A stretch of DNA of 64,000 bases from Aporhodopirellula aestuarii (lineage in GTDB: Bacteria > Planctomycetota > Planctomycetia > Pirellulales > Pirellulaceae): contig NZ_JAMQBK010000043.1 of NCBI RefSeq assembly GCF_023701485.1, positions 1 through 64,000 of the forward strand, in the 5' to 3' direction. Every line of letters starts with the position of its first letter. Position 1 is the stretch's first letter. This document shows positions 9,561 through 17,762 of this stretch, piece by piece. A model generated the notes under the pieces. It worked only from the letters and a program-made list of their open reading frames with translations, had not been told where the DNA came from and searched no databases. The translations under genes were made by a program, and so were the position numbers.

Positions 9561-10472
9561 TTAGATCATCAACAGCACGATACCGGTGAGGATGCCGAGT
9601 ACGCAGGCGGCTTTGTGGAAGATGTTGACTTCGCCTGCCATGCGACTGCCAAAAATCAGTGCCACCACGACGCTGGAGCGACGGAGTGGTGAGACGATCG
9701 AAATCAGCGCGTCGGGGTCGGCGAGGGCAGAAAAGTAGGCCATGTCAGCGGAGAGCAGCAGCGGGCTGATCAGCAGGACGGAGGTTCGCAGTTCAAAGCG
9801 GATCTGTTTTTCCGGCGCACCGTGTTGTTGCACGCGATACCATCGCAGCGCCAGCGGCACCATCACGGGGACGAGATAAACGCTGAACCACGCCTGCACC
9901 GTCGCGGGACGCAAGCCGAATTCTTGGAGCAGAAGTTTGTCGTAGACCGAACTGCATGCACCCAAAACGGTTGCCACGATCATCCACCAAACGGCGCGGT
10001 CGGTGCGGAATCGGATTCCCTCTTTAGCGCCGACGAGGGATAAGGCCCAGAACGACCCGAGCACGACGGCGATGCCGATCCATTGCAGAGGTGCGGGCCG
10101 TTCGGTCAGGAAGACGATCGCAATGAAAAGTGTCCACAACGGGCTGGTTGCTCGGATTGGTGCGGCGATCGAAAGCGGCAGATTTTTAAGTGAGAAAAAC
10201 GCGAGGATCCACGACGCGCCAACCAGGACCGCTTTCGCCGCAAGCGCGAGATGTTCGATGCCATCGATCGCATCGACTTCTAGCAAACGTGGGAACTTAA
10301 TCGAGGGGAGGAAGGTTTGCACCAACAGCATCACCGTCCAGATGATCGCGCTAACGCTGACACTGACCAGGAGCACCATGGGAACGGCATTTCCACGAAC
10401 GGAAACTTTCTTGGCGACGTCGTATAGACCCAGCATCAACGCTGAAACGAGCGTCAGGATCATCCATGACAT
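9561..10472 (-). CDS. EamA/DMT-family membrane transporter
   Basis: The 303-aa protein has about ten hydrophobic segments arranged as two EamA repeats, the normal size of drug/metabolite transporters. The first repeat includes V-L-V-G-A-S-W-I-L-A-F-F-S-L-K-N-L-P-L and A-P-I-R-A-T-S-P-L-W-T-L-F-I; the second has A-Y-F-S-A-L-A and S-I-V-S-P-L-R-R-S-S-V-V. Substrate cannot be told from sequence; family members export amino acids, nucleotide precursors or other small metabolites across the inner membrane. It starts 6 bp after the kinase stop and is the third gene of the leftward acs-kinase-transporter operon. Confidence 0.88.
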   Translation of the reverse strand: MSWMILTLVSALMLGLYDVAKKVSVRGNAVPMVLLVSVSVSAIIWTVMLLVQTFLPSIKFPRLLEVDAIDGIEHLALAAKAVLVGASWILAFFSLKNLPLSIAAPIRATSPLWTLFIAIVFLTERPAPLQWIGIAVVLGSFWALSLVGAKEGIRFRTDRAVWWMIVATVLGACSSVYDKLLLQEFGLRPATVQAWFSVYLVPVMVPLALRWYRVQQHGAPEKQIRFELRTSVLLISPLLLSADMAYFSALADPDALISIVSPLRRSSVVVALIFGSRMAGEVNIFHKAACVLGILTGIVLLMI

Positions 10473-10478
10473 ATTGGG

Positions 10479-12638
10479 CTACGGTGCTGAATTGAGAGGG
10501 TGGTCGGCGAGCGTCGGGTTCTTCGTCTCAACCGGTGTGCGTTGGCGATTGGCTTCAAATACCGTTTCCCACCACAACGCGGAGTCAGCTTGGTTCCATC
10601 GGCTCGATTCAGGCAGGGCGTCGAGCCGGGCAACGAGTTCATTCACCGAGGAGGGGCGTGCTTCGGGATGCAGCGAGAGGCACTCCATGATTAGGTCTTG
10701 CAGGCCATTGGGCAAGACGCGTCCGAGTCGGGTTTCGGGACGAACCGGTGCGCGTTCGAGTTGTTTTAAGCACAGGTCAATCGCAGAGTCGCCGTCGTAG
10801 GTTGTTTGCCCGGTAAGCAAGGCGTATCCCACCGCGCCGATCGAATACAAATCGCCCGACATGCTCGCCGCGGAAGGATCGCGAATCGTTTCGGGCGCCA
10901 TGTAGAGTGGTGTGCCCGTGATCGCGTCACTGCGAGTCATCGTGATCGCCACGGTGTCTTCGACCCGGCCGAGGTCCTTGACCAAACCGAAGTCGAGCAC
11001 TTTGATGAAATCCCAAGAGTTCGTTTGTGCGCTAAGCAGGATGTTTGCGGGCTTAATATCACGGTGGATCAGGCCAGCGTCATGGGCTTCGGCAATCGAC
11101 CCGCAGATTTGCAACAACAGGTGAACCACACGGGCGGGATTTTGAGGTCCGTAGAAATCGATGAGTTGTTGCAGCGAAATCCCATCGATGTATTCCATCA
11201 CGTAGTAGAACACGCTGTCAGTGTCGTGTGTCCCCTTGGGCGAACGTTCCGCAAACAGTCGGTGGGCTTGCCCGTAATCGTAAATCGCGATCGTGTTGGG
11301 GTGGCGGAGCGTCGAGGTCAGTTGCACTTCGCGGCGGAATCGTTCGATCGATTGTGGTGAAAGGTCTTCGCCTTCGAGTACTTTGATCGCAACGTCGCGG
11401 CGGAGGTATTGATGGCGACCGCGGTAGACCGAGCCCATGCCACCGGCGCCCAGAAGTTCGGTTAGTTCGTATTGTCCTAGACGCCGTCGACCTTGGTCGC
11501 GGTCTTGTAAACGCTGTTGCAGTCGGGCGGACCACAGTGCCAATCCGGCGACGCATAGCCCGGCCAAGGTGAGCAATCCGAACAGACCGACGATCACACG
11601 TTGGAGAATTTTGACGGGGCCGAATGCTTCGTCCGCATCGATCTCCATTGCCATTCCGAGGTCGTATTCGGGCAGCCACTGCCACGCACCCACGACTTGA
11701 ACTCCTCGGTAGTCATTGTATCCATCGGTGTCGACGCCAGAGGAACCGCGTGTCGCTCGGTCTGCCATTCGGGTCAACGGTCGATCGGCGAGTTCCTCGG
11801 GCGAAATTTCGTCCGGTGAACTGAGGTAGGTGCCGGGGTCGCGAATGAGGACGGGGGGCCACGGCGTGGCGGAGCCCGGAGGGACGTCGGTCGAAACGAA
11901 ATGCGACAGTCGGTCTTCGAATCGGCTTCGGGTCAGCATGCGGGCACGTCTGTCGAACAGGTAGGTTGCGTCCGTCGGAGTGATCGACATGTGGGCGCTG
12001 AGGTATCCGCGAGGATTGATTACCCATCCGAAGGTGCCGATGAGTTGGCTTTGCTCGATCAGCGGTGACAGCACCATCAGCGTCGGTTGGACGGGAGCGT
12101 CGACCGGGGCGGGCGGCAGGACGAGTGTGGAGACGTCCCGGAGCAGATGGTTTCGATTGAGATCGGACCAGTGGCAATCTGTGCCGATGCGTGACGAATC
12201 ATTGGACGCGACAGTGTGTCCGTCGCGGTCTGTCAGGACCCACCCGATTGCTCGCGGGTGCGGTGGAATCAGTTTGTCGAGTTTCTCGACGTAGGCAGAT
12301 GATCCGTTGGAAAGGGCGTCTTTGTCGCTCGCTTCGAAGTCGGTAAGCGATTGGGTGAACGCTTGCCGAATCGCTGGTTTTGCGAGGAGTTGTTCCGCCT
12401 CCCGCTCGAGTTCGACGAAGTGCAGTCGAACGCGAGCCACGTTGCCAACCAATATTGACTGGATTGAACGCCCAGCCAGTCGTCGCATCGAACGATCTAA
12501 GACTTGGGTGACCCAAATCATCGTCGTGAACATCACGACGAGATAGGCTGCCGCCAGCCACGACACCAATCGACGATTGGTACCGGTTTTGATTCGGGCT
12601 CCCAGCGTCTCGCTATCGTTAGAGCGACGCGACTCCAT
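10479..12638 (-). CDS. Transmembrane Ser/Thr protein kinase with extracytoplasmic sensor
   Basis: The 719-aa protein has TM1 at about 24-44 and an exported region of about 300 residues with a Cache-like look (G-W-V-L-T-D-R-D-G-H-T-V-A-S-N-D). TM2 follows at about 350-373. The cytoplasmic kinase domain (about 388-660) has all hallmarks: G-A-G-G-M-G-S-V-Y, V-A-I-K, H-R-D-I-K-P-A-N near 521-528, D-F-G near 548-550 and M-A-P-E-T. It is therefore predicted active. The inverted order (sensor first, kinase last) differs from PknB-type kinases. The ATG directly abuts the acs stop and AGAAGGA lies about 5 nt upstream, implying translational coupling with acetyl-CoA synthetase. Confidence 0.92.
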   Translation of the reverse strand: MESRRSNDSETLGARIKTGTNRRLVSWLAAAYLVVMFTTMIWVTQVLDRSMRRLAGRSIQSILVGNVARVRLHFVELEREAEQLLAKPAIRQAFTQSLTDFEASDKDALSNGSSAYVEKLDKLIPPHPRAIGWVLTDRDGHTVASNDSSRIGTDCHWSDLNRNHLLRDVSTLVLPPAPVDAPVQPTLMVLSPLIEQSQLIGTFGWVINPRGYLSAHMSITPTDATYLFDRRARMLTRSRFEDRLSHFVSTDVPPGSATPWPPVLIRDPGTYLSSPDEISPEELADRPLTRMADRATRGSSGVDTDGYNDYRGVQVVGAWQWLPEYDLGMAMEIDADEAFGPVKILQRVIVGLFGLLTLAGLCVAGLALWSARLQQRLQDRDQGRRRLGQYELTELLGAGGMGSVYRGRHQYLRRDVAIKVLEGEDLSPQSIERFRREVQLTSTLRHPNTIAIYDYGQAHRLFAERSPKGTHDTDSVFYYVMEYIDGISLQQLIDFYGPQNPARVVHLLLQICGSIAEAHDAGLIHRDIKPANILLSAQTNSWDFIKVLDFGLVKDLGRVEDTVAITMTRSDAITGTPLYMAPETIRDPSAASMSGDLYSIGAVGYALLTGQTTYDGDSAIDLCLKQLERAPVRPETRLGRVLPNGLQDLIMECLSLHPEARPSSVNELVARLDALPESSRWNQADSALWWETVFEANRQRTPVETKNPTLADHPLNSAP

Positions 12639-14612
12639 CTAATCCTTCTCTTGTAGTTGCGCAATCGAGGCGAGGTCTTCAAGGGTGGAAGTGTCGCCTG
12701 CGAGTTCACGTCCGGCGGCGACATCGCGCAACAAGCGTCGCATGATTTTTCCGCTCCGCGTTTTGGGCAATGCCGATGTGAAACGGATGTCGTCGGGTTG
12801 TGCCAACGCACCGATCTGTTTTCGGACGTGGAGTTTGAGTTCCTTTAAAAACTCGTCGTTGATCTCGCGGTCAGTCGTTGTGACGAAGGCTGCAATGGCC
12901 TGACCTTTGAGGTCGTCAGGGCGGCCGACGACAGCAGCTTCACAAACGTTCGGGTGCGAAACCAATGCGGACTCCACCTCGATCGTGCTCAGCCGGTGCC
13001 CCGAGACATTGATCACGTCATCGATCCGTCCCATGATCCAGTAGTAACCGTCGTTGTCGCGCCGCGCGTTGTCGCCGGTCAGGTATTGTCCCGGAACGTC
13101 CATGAAATATTGTTCGACGAATCGTTTGGGATCACCCCAAATGCCACGCAGCATTCCCGGCCATGGTTGGGAGATACAAAGTTTGCCGCCGTTTTCGCTG
13201 TCGACTTCGTTGCCGATTTCATCGACGATTTTTGGGATGACTCCGGGCAACGGTTTGGTACAGGACCCCGGTTTGGTCGGAGTGATGCCGGGCAATGGGC
13301 TCATCATGATGCCGCCCGTTTCGGTCTGCCACCATGTGTCGACGATCGGGCAACGGCCACCGCCGATCTTTTCGTGGTACCACATCCAGGCTTCGGGGTT
13401 GATGCCTTCGCCGACGCTGCCGAGCAATCGCAGGCTCGAGAGGTCGTGCTTGTCGACGTGCTCGTCGCCCCACTTGATGAAGGCGCGGACGGCGGTCGGT
13501 GCGGTGTAGAGAATGGTGACTTTGTATTTTTCGACGAGTTCCCAGAACCGGTCTTCGGCCGGATGGTTCGGGGCGCCTTCATACATCAGGCAGGTTGCGC
13601 CCGCGGTTAAGGGGCCGTACACAATATACGAGTGTCCCGTGATCCAGCCGCAGTCGGCGGTGCACCAGTAGATATCGTCGTCGCGGTGATCGAAAACCCA
13701 TTCGAACGTTCGGCGGGCCCACAAATTGTAGCCCGCGGTGGTGTGGAGGATGCCTTTGGGTTTTCCGGTGCTGCCGGAGGTGTACAGGATGAACAGCGGC
13801 GTTTCGCTTTCGAGCGGTTTAGCGGGCAGTTTGCCGGGTTGCGAGTCGACGACGTCATGCCACCACACGTCACGTCCGGATTGCATCGGGGTGTCATCGC
13901 CACCGGTGCGGCGGAGGACCAAACATTTTTCGACGGTTGTGGATTTTTCGAGAGCCTCGTCGACAGTTTGTTTGAGAGGCAGGACTTTGCCGCGACGGTA
14001 CAGGCCGTCGGAGGTGATCATCAGTTTAGCGGAGGCGTCGTTGTTGCGATCGGCGATCGACTCGGCGCTGAACCCGGCGAAAATGACCGAATGGATCGCG
14101 CCGATTCGGGCACAGGCGAGCATCGCGATGGCGAGTTCGGGCGTCATCGGCATGTAGATGCTCACCACGTCGCCTTCGCCGATGCCGAGTTGCTCGTATG
14201 CCTCGGCACATTTAGCGATTTCGGTTTGCAGTTCGCGGTAGGTCAGCGTGCGTTGGTCGCCCGGTTCGCCTTCCCAAATGATCGCAACCTTGTCGCCGCG
14301 ACCGGCTTCGACGTGGGCGTCGACGCAGTTGTAGCTCGCATTCGTTTTTCCACCGATGAACCATTTTGCGTCGGGCGCCTCCCATTGGCAGACATCACCG
14401 AACGGTTCGAACCAGTGCAGGTGCTCGTTGGCTTGGTCACGCCAGAACGCGTCGGGGGTGTCCCTGGCCGCTGCATAGAGCGATTCGTACTGCTCGACAG
14501 TCGAAATGACGGCGTTTTTGGCGAATTCGGCGGATGGCGGGAACAAGCGGTCTTCGGTCAAAACGTGGTCGATCGAGCCACCTTGAGAAGCGTCGGCGGG
14601 CGTTGCGGACAT
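12639..14612 (-). CDS. acs: Acetyl-CoA synthetase
   Basis: AMP-forming acetate--CoA ligase converts acetate, ATP and CoA to acetyl-CoA, AMP and PPi. The 657-aa length is normal. Visible features are the N-terminal A-C-S segment W-R-D-Q-A-N-E-H-L-H-W, the adenylate motif Y-T-S-G-S-T-G-K-P-K-G (about 272-282), W-W-Q-T-E-T-G-G, Y-x-T-G-D-N-A-R-R-D and the C-terminal P-K-T-R-S-G-K-I-M-R-R. Lys622 in the last motif corresponds to the reversibly acetylated lysine (Lys609 in Salmonella), so acetylation control is possible. ATG 14612 gives M-S-A-T-P-A-D-A-S; an upstream ATG at 14657 would add 15 residues. It is first in the operon with the kinase and transporter. Confidence 0.96.
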   Translation of the reverse strand: MSATPADASQGGSIDHVLTEDRLFPPSAEFAKNAVISTVEQYESLYAAARDTPDAFWRDQANEHLHWFEPFGDVCQWEAPDAKWFIGGKTNASYNCVDAHVEAGRGDKVAIIWEGEPGDQRTLTYRELQTEIAKCAEAYEQLGIGEGDVVSIYMPMTPELAIAMLACARIGAIHSVIFAGFSAESIADRNNDASAKLMITSDGLYRRGKVLPLKQTVDEALEKSTTVEKCLVLRRTGGDDTPMQSGRDVWWHDVVDSQPGKLPAKPLESETPLFILYTSGSTGKPKGILHTTAGYNLWARRTFEWVFDHRDDDIYWCTADCGWITGHSYIVYGPLTAGATCLMYEGAPNHPAEDRFWELVEKYKVTILYTAPTAVRAFIKWGDEHVDKHDLSSLRLLGSVGEGINPEAWMWYHEKIGGGRCPIVDTWWQTETGGIMMSPLPGITPTKPGSCTKPLPGVIPKIVDEIGNEVDSENGGKLCISQPWPGMLRGIWGDPKRFVEQYFMDVPGQYLTGDNARRDNDGYYWIMGRIDDVINVSGHRLSTIEVESALVSHPNVCEAAVVGRPDDLKGQAIAAFVTTTDREINDEFLKELKLHVRKQIGALAQPDDIRFTSALPKTRSGKIMRRLLRDVAAGRELAGDTSTLEDLASIAQLQEKD

Positions 14613-14728
14613 CAGCAATCTTGGGGGAGAGGGAGAGGCGGGAAATGGAAAGTTCACAGTCTAGCATCTGGCGCGAAAAGCATGGGGTAGGTAAATCAAA
14701 ACGAATGTTTGAAACAGGTGTTTAACTT

Positions 14729-15598
14729 TTGGCTCCGGCTAGTCATGCTATGTCTGTCAGCGCGTCCCAACGACTCCTTTCCTCCTCTTCCGCGTTCAGC
14801 ATGCCTTCATCCCAGCACGATCCACCCGTTTCCGATGAGGCGTCTGTTACCGACGATCTCGCCATGGCCGGTGATCCGACGGCCCGATTGATCTCGGCGG
14901 CCGGTCCGGTTTTCGCCCAACGCGGTTTTGACCGGGCGCCGGTGCGAGAAATCGCCAAAGTTGCGGAGGTGAACGTCGCTGCGGTCAATTATTACTTTGG
15001 CGACAAGATGGGGCTTTATCGTGCCGTGCTGGCGGATATCCGAAATCGACGTCAGCGTGAATTTCCGGCTCCCATTGTCGGAAACGATCCTCCTCAGGAA
15101 ACTCTGCGGAAGCTCGTCCGCACATTGCTCTCCCGGATGCTCGCCGCCGACAACGGATGGGAAGCGATGTTAATGATGCGAGAAATCCAGCAACCCACCA
15201 CCGCATTGAGCGAGGTGATCCGCGAATATTTCCAACCGATCCACGACGCACTTTGTCAGACGATTGAGCAACTGATCGCTCCCTTGAACACGGCCGACGC
15301 GGAGCCGACGCGGTCTTGGCAAAGTGAGGCGTTGGTCTCGCAGACCGCCTTCGGGGTGGTCGGGCAGTGCTTGCATTACCTCGTCGGAAAACCGGTCATC
15401 GAACAACTCGTCGATTCCGAAACGCGGGCGAAGTACTACGACCCGGAATCGCTGTGTCGACAGATCACCGCCGCAACGCTCGCCGCTTGTGGGCGGGCCG
15501 ACATTGTCAGCGTCCGCCAGCAAATTGACCGCGACAGTAACTCGGACCACGGCAACGAGCACGATTCTGCTCAGCCGGCAACAGGTCACACGGCCTAA
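14729..15598 (+). CDS. TetR/AcrR-family transcriptional regulator
   Basis: A TetR DNA-binding domain lies at about 50-100: T-A-R-L-I-S-A-A-G-P-V-F-A-Q-R-G-F, R-E-I-A-K-V-A-E-V-N-V-A-A-V-N-Y-Y-F-G-D-K. The C-terminal half (about 120-260) resembles the CecR/DUF1956 type of ligand domain. It sits 46 bp upstream of a membrane-fusion protein and RND pump on the same strand, so it probably represses this operon until an efflux substrate binds (inference from layout). The N-terminal 45 residues before the helix-turn-helix are low complexity. The true start may be ATG 14750, 14801 or 14864 rather than 14729. Confidence 0.87.
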   Translation: MAPASHAMSVSASQRLLSSSSAFSMPSSQHDPPVSDEASVTDDLAMAGDPTARLISAAGPVFAQRGFDRAPVREIAKVAEVNVAAVNYYFGDKMGLYRAVLADIRNRRQREFPAPIVGNDPPQETLRKLVRTLLSRMLAADNGWEAMLMMREIQQPTTALSEVIREYFQPIHDALCQTIEQLIAPLNTADAEPTRSWQSEALVSQTAFGVVGQCLHYLVGKPVIEQLVDSETRAKYYDPESLCRQITAATLAACGRADIVSVRQQIDRDSNSDHGNEHDSAQPATGHTA

Positions 15599-15644
15599 AA
15601 ACGAACATCAACGAAGCGTTTAGAAACAAAAGAAATGAGTCGTC

Positions 15645-17762
15645 ATGAGTATTGAATCGACTGAAGAACAATCACCCTCACCGGCGGTCGGGAAACCGTA
15701 TGGCGGATCGGACAAGAGGTTGCCCGAGGACGCCAAACACTCGTCATCTTCGGCGAACGGCGACGCTGTGAAAGCGAGCCTTGCGGGTGAGGCGCCGGTT
15801 GAGGTGCACAATCCGGACTTGCCGGTTCATCCCACTCGGAATTTGCCGAAGTGGTTGATGTTCAATCTATTTGTGCCGATCGCGTTGCTGGCCGCCGCCT
15901 TTGGCCTCGTCTGGTATCTCGGCACGGTCGAATCGCCCGCGCGGCCGCCGATCGACGATACTCCCGTCGGCCGGTTGTTTGCGTTGCCTGCCGTCGATGT
16001 CGTTCCCGTCCGGTCGCTTAAGAGCACCGGCGAGAAACTGCATTTGAGCGCCGATGGAACGGTTGTTCCGTTTCGCGAAGTCAGTTTGGCAACGGAAGTG
16101 GCCGGGCAGATCGTTGAGAAATCCCCGCTGTGTGAAGCCGGGAAATACGTGACCAAAGGTCAGGTGCTGATGCGAATCGATCCGACCGACTATGAGCTCG
16201 AGGTCAAACGTCTGCAGCGCCAACGGCAACAGGAATACGAGGCCCTCGGCGAAGTCGATCAGGAAATGGTCAACACGAAACGTTCGATGGAGCTCGCCCG
16301 CGCCGACATCGAATTGCAACGACGCGAGCTGAAGCGTCAAGAGGCGCTTCCGAATCAGTTCGCCAGCCAAGGAGAATTGGATCAGGCCAGGCGGGCCTTG
16401 TTGGCAGCGGAACAGCAACTGGTCTTGTATCAAAACCAACTCGACCTTGCACAAAAACGTCGAACGCGATTGGAGTCGGCTGAACGTTTGGCGGCGATGC
16501 AACTTGAAGCGGCGGAAAACAATCTGCGCCGAACCGAAATCGTCGCGCCGATCACCGGCGTGGTTGTCAGCGAGCAAGCGGAAATAAACACGTTCGTCGC
16601 TCGTGGCAGTCCGGTCGTGACGATCGAAGACACGTCCAAAGTCGAAGTGGCTGCGAAGCTGCGGATCGATCAGCTTTACTGGGTCCTCAATCAACGCAGC
16701 ACTGGCAGCGGCTCATCGGATCCGCTCGACCCGGCGTCGTCTGGTTCACAAGACCGAGGCTATCGATTGCCACCCACGCCGGTCGTCGTGAGCTATGTCG
16801 TCTCCGGCCGTGAAGGATTGGTCTACCAGTGGACGGGTAATTTGATCGGCTATGACGGCATCGGGCTGGACCAACAAACGCGGACGGTGCCGGTGCGGAT
16901 CGTGGTCGATGATCCTCAAGACTTTCATGTGATGCGCGATGGCAAGATGGTTCAGAAACTCAACGCGTCGGACGTGGTCGCCGGCCCAACCGCTTTGGTG
17001 CGAGGTATGTTTGTCAAGTTGAGATTGGAAATTGACCCGGCCGTTGAGCTAGTTGTGCTGCCCAGTGAGGCACTCAAGCCCGGAAATCGAATTTGGCAAT
17101 TCGTTCCCGATGCGAGCGTATTAGACGTTTCGATTGCAGCACCGGAGGAAGAGTCGCCGGGCGAAGAGTCCAGTGGCGAGCAGCAAGGCGACACCGAGGT
17201 GACAAAAACTTCCGCGAGTGAGACGGTTGCAATCGGTCCGCAACCGAACACAGCTGAACCAACCGATGCACCGGAAGCTGAAGGATCCGAAGCCGATGTG
17301 GAAGCGAAGGAGCGACCGGACACCGATCCGTTGGCGCACTTCGACGCAAGTGCTTGGATTCCCGGGAACCTGGTGATTCGTCAAGGGATTCGCCCGGTTG
17401 ATAAATTTATTTCAACAGAAGAGTTCAATTCGGCAATGGTCGCCGGGGACTCCGACGAAGAAGACGACGGCTCGGGGCAATGGTGGATTTGTGAGGTGCC
17501 AGACAACACGCTCGTCCAAGGTTCGTTTGTCGTGGTGTCGCCAGTCGGCAATTTACGTAGCGATGTGTTTCCCGTTCGTGCGTCATCGGAAGTGGTCGGT
17601 GAAGTCAAATCGGCATCGGGTGAACTCGCAGAGTTGACTCTCCAAGGCCCGGCGGTCGTGTCGGACGATAAAAACGGAACGTCGTCCGGATCGGGAGCGA
17701 ACAGGGAGGCCGCTGCTGCGGCTGACAAATTGAACAATGCCGTGACGGGGGTGAGTCGATGA
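15645..17762 (+). CDS. RND efflux periplasmic adaptor (HlyD/MFP family) with acidic insert
   Basis: The 705-aa protein has a cytoplasmic tail of about 65 residues, one TM helix (M-F-N-L-F-V-P-I-A-L-L-A-A-A-F-G, about 66-88), and the split biotinyl-lipoyl-like domain with V-T-K-G-Q-V-L-M-R-I-D-P-T-D-Y. A long alpha-hairpin coiled coil (about 185-285) and the return strand T-E-I-V-A-P-I-T-G-V-V-V complete the adaptor core. It couples the downstream RND pump to an outer channel. It is roughly 300 residues longer than usual. Much of the excess is an acidic Ser/Glu/Pro-rich linker at about 490-570 that interrupts the C-terminal membrane-proximal region. Its last four bases overlap the pump gene. 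Confidence 0.9.
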   Translation: MSIESTEEQSPSPAVGKPYGGSDKRLPEDAKHSSSSANGDAVKASLAGEAPVEVHNPDLPVHPTRNLPKWLMFNLFVPIALLAAAFGLVWYLGTVESPARPPIDDTPVGRLFALPAVDVVPVRSLKSTGEKLHLSADGTVVPFREVSLATEVAGQIVEKSPLCEAGKYVTKGQVLMRIDPTDYELEVKRLQRQRQQEYEALGEVDQEMVNTKRSMELARADIELQRRELKRQEALPNQFASQGELDQARRALLAAEQQLVLYQNQLDLAQKRRTRLESAERLAAMQLEAAENNLRRTEIVAPITGVVVSEQAEINTFVARGSPVVTIEDTSKVEVAAKLRIDQLYWVLNQRSTGSGSSDPLDPASSGSQDRGYRLPPTPVVVSYVVSGREGLVYQWTGNLIGYDGIGLDQQTRTVPVRIVVDDPQDFHVMRDGKMVQKLNASDVVAGPTALVRGMFVKLRLEIDPAVELVVLPSEALKPGNRIWQFVPDASVLDVSIAAPEEESPGEESSGEQQGDTEVTKTSASETVAIGPQPNTAEPTDAPEAEGSEADVEAKERPDTDPLAHFDASAWIPGNLVIRQGIRPVDKFISTEEFNSAMVAGDSDEEDDGSGQWWICEVPDNTLVQGSFVVVSPVGNLRSDVFPVRASSEVVGEVKSASGELAELTLQGPAVVSDDKNGTSSGSGANREAAAAADKLNNAVTGVSR

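Noticed and set aside
9286-9564. Plus-strand open frame of 92 codons upstream of the EamA gene
   Set aside because: No hydrophobic or domain pattern, no ribosome site, and it overlaps the end of a convincing gene.
13632-14690. Plus-strand open frame of 352 codons within acs
   Set aside because: It is antisense to acetyl-CoA synthetase, which has full motif support.
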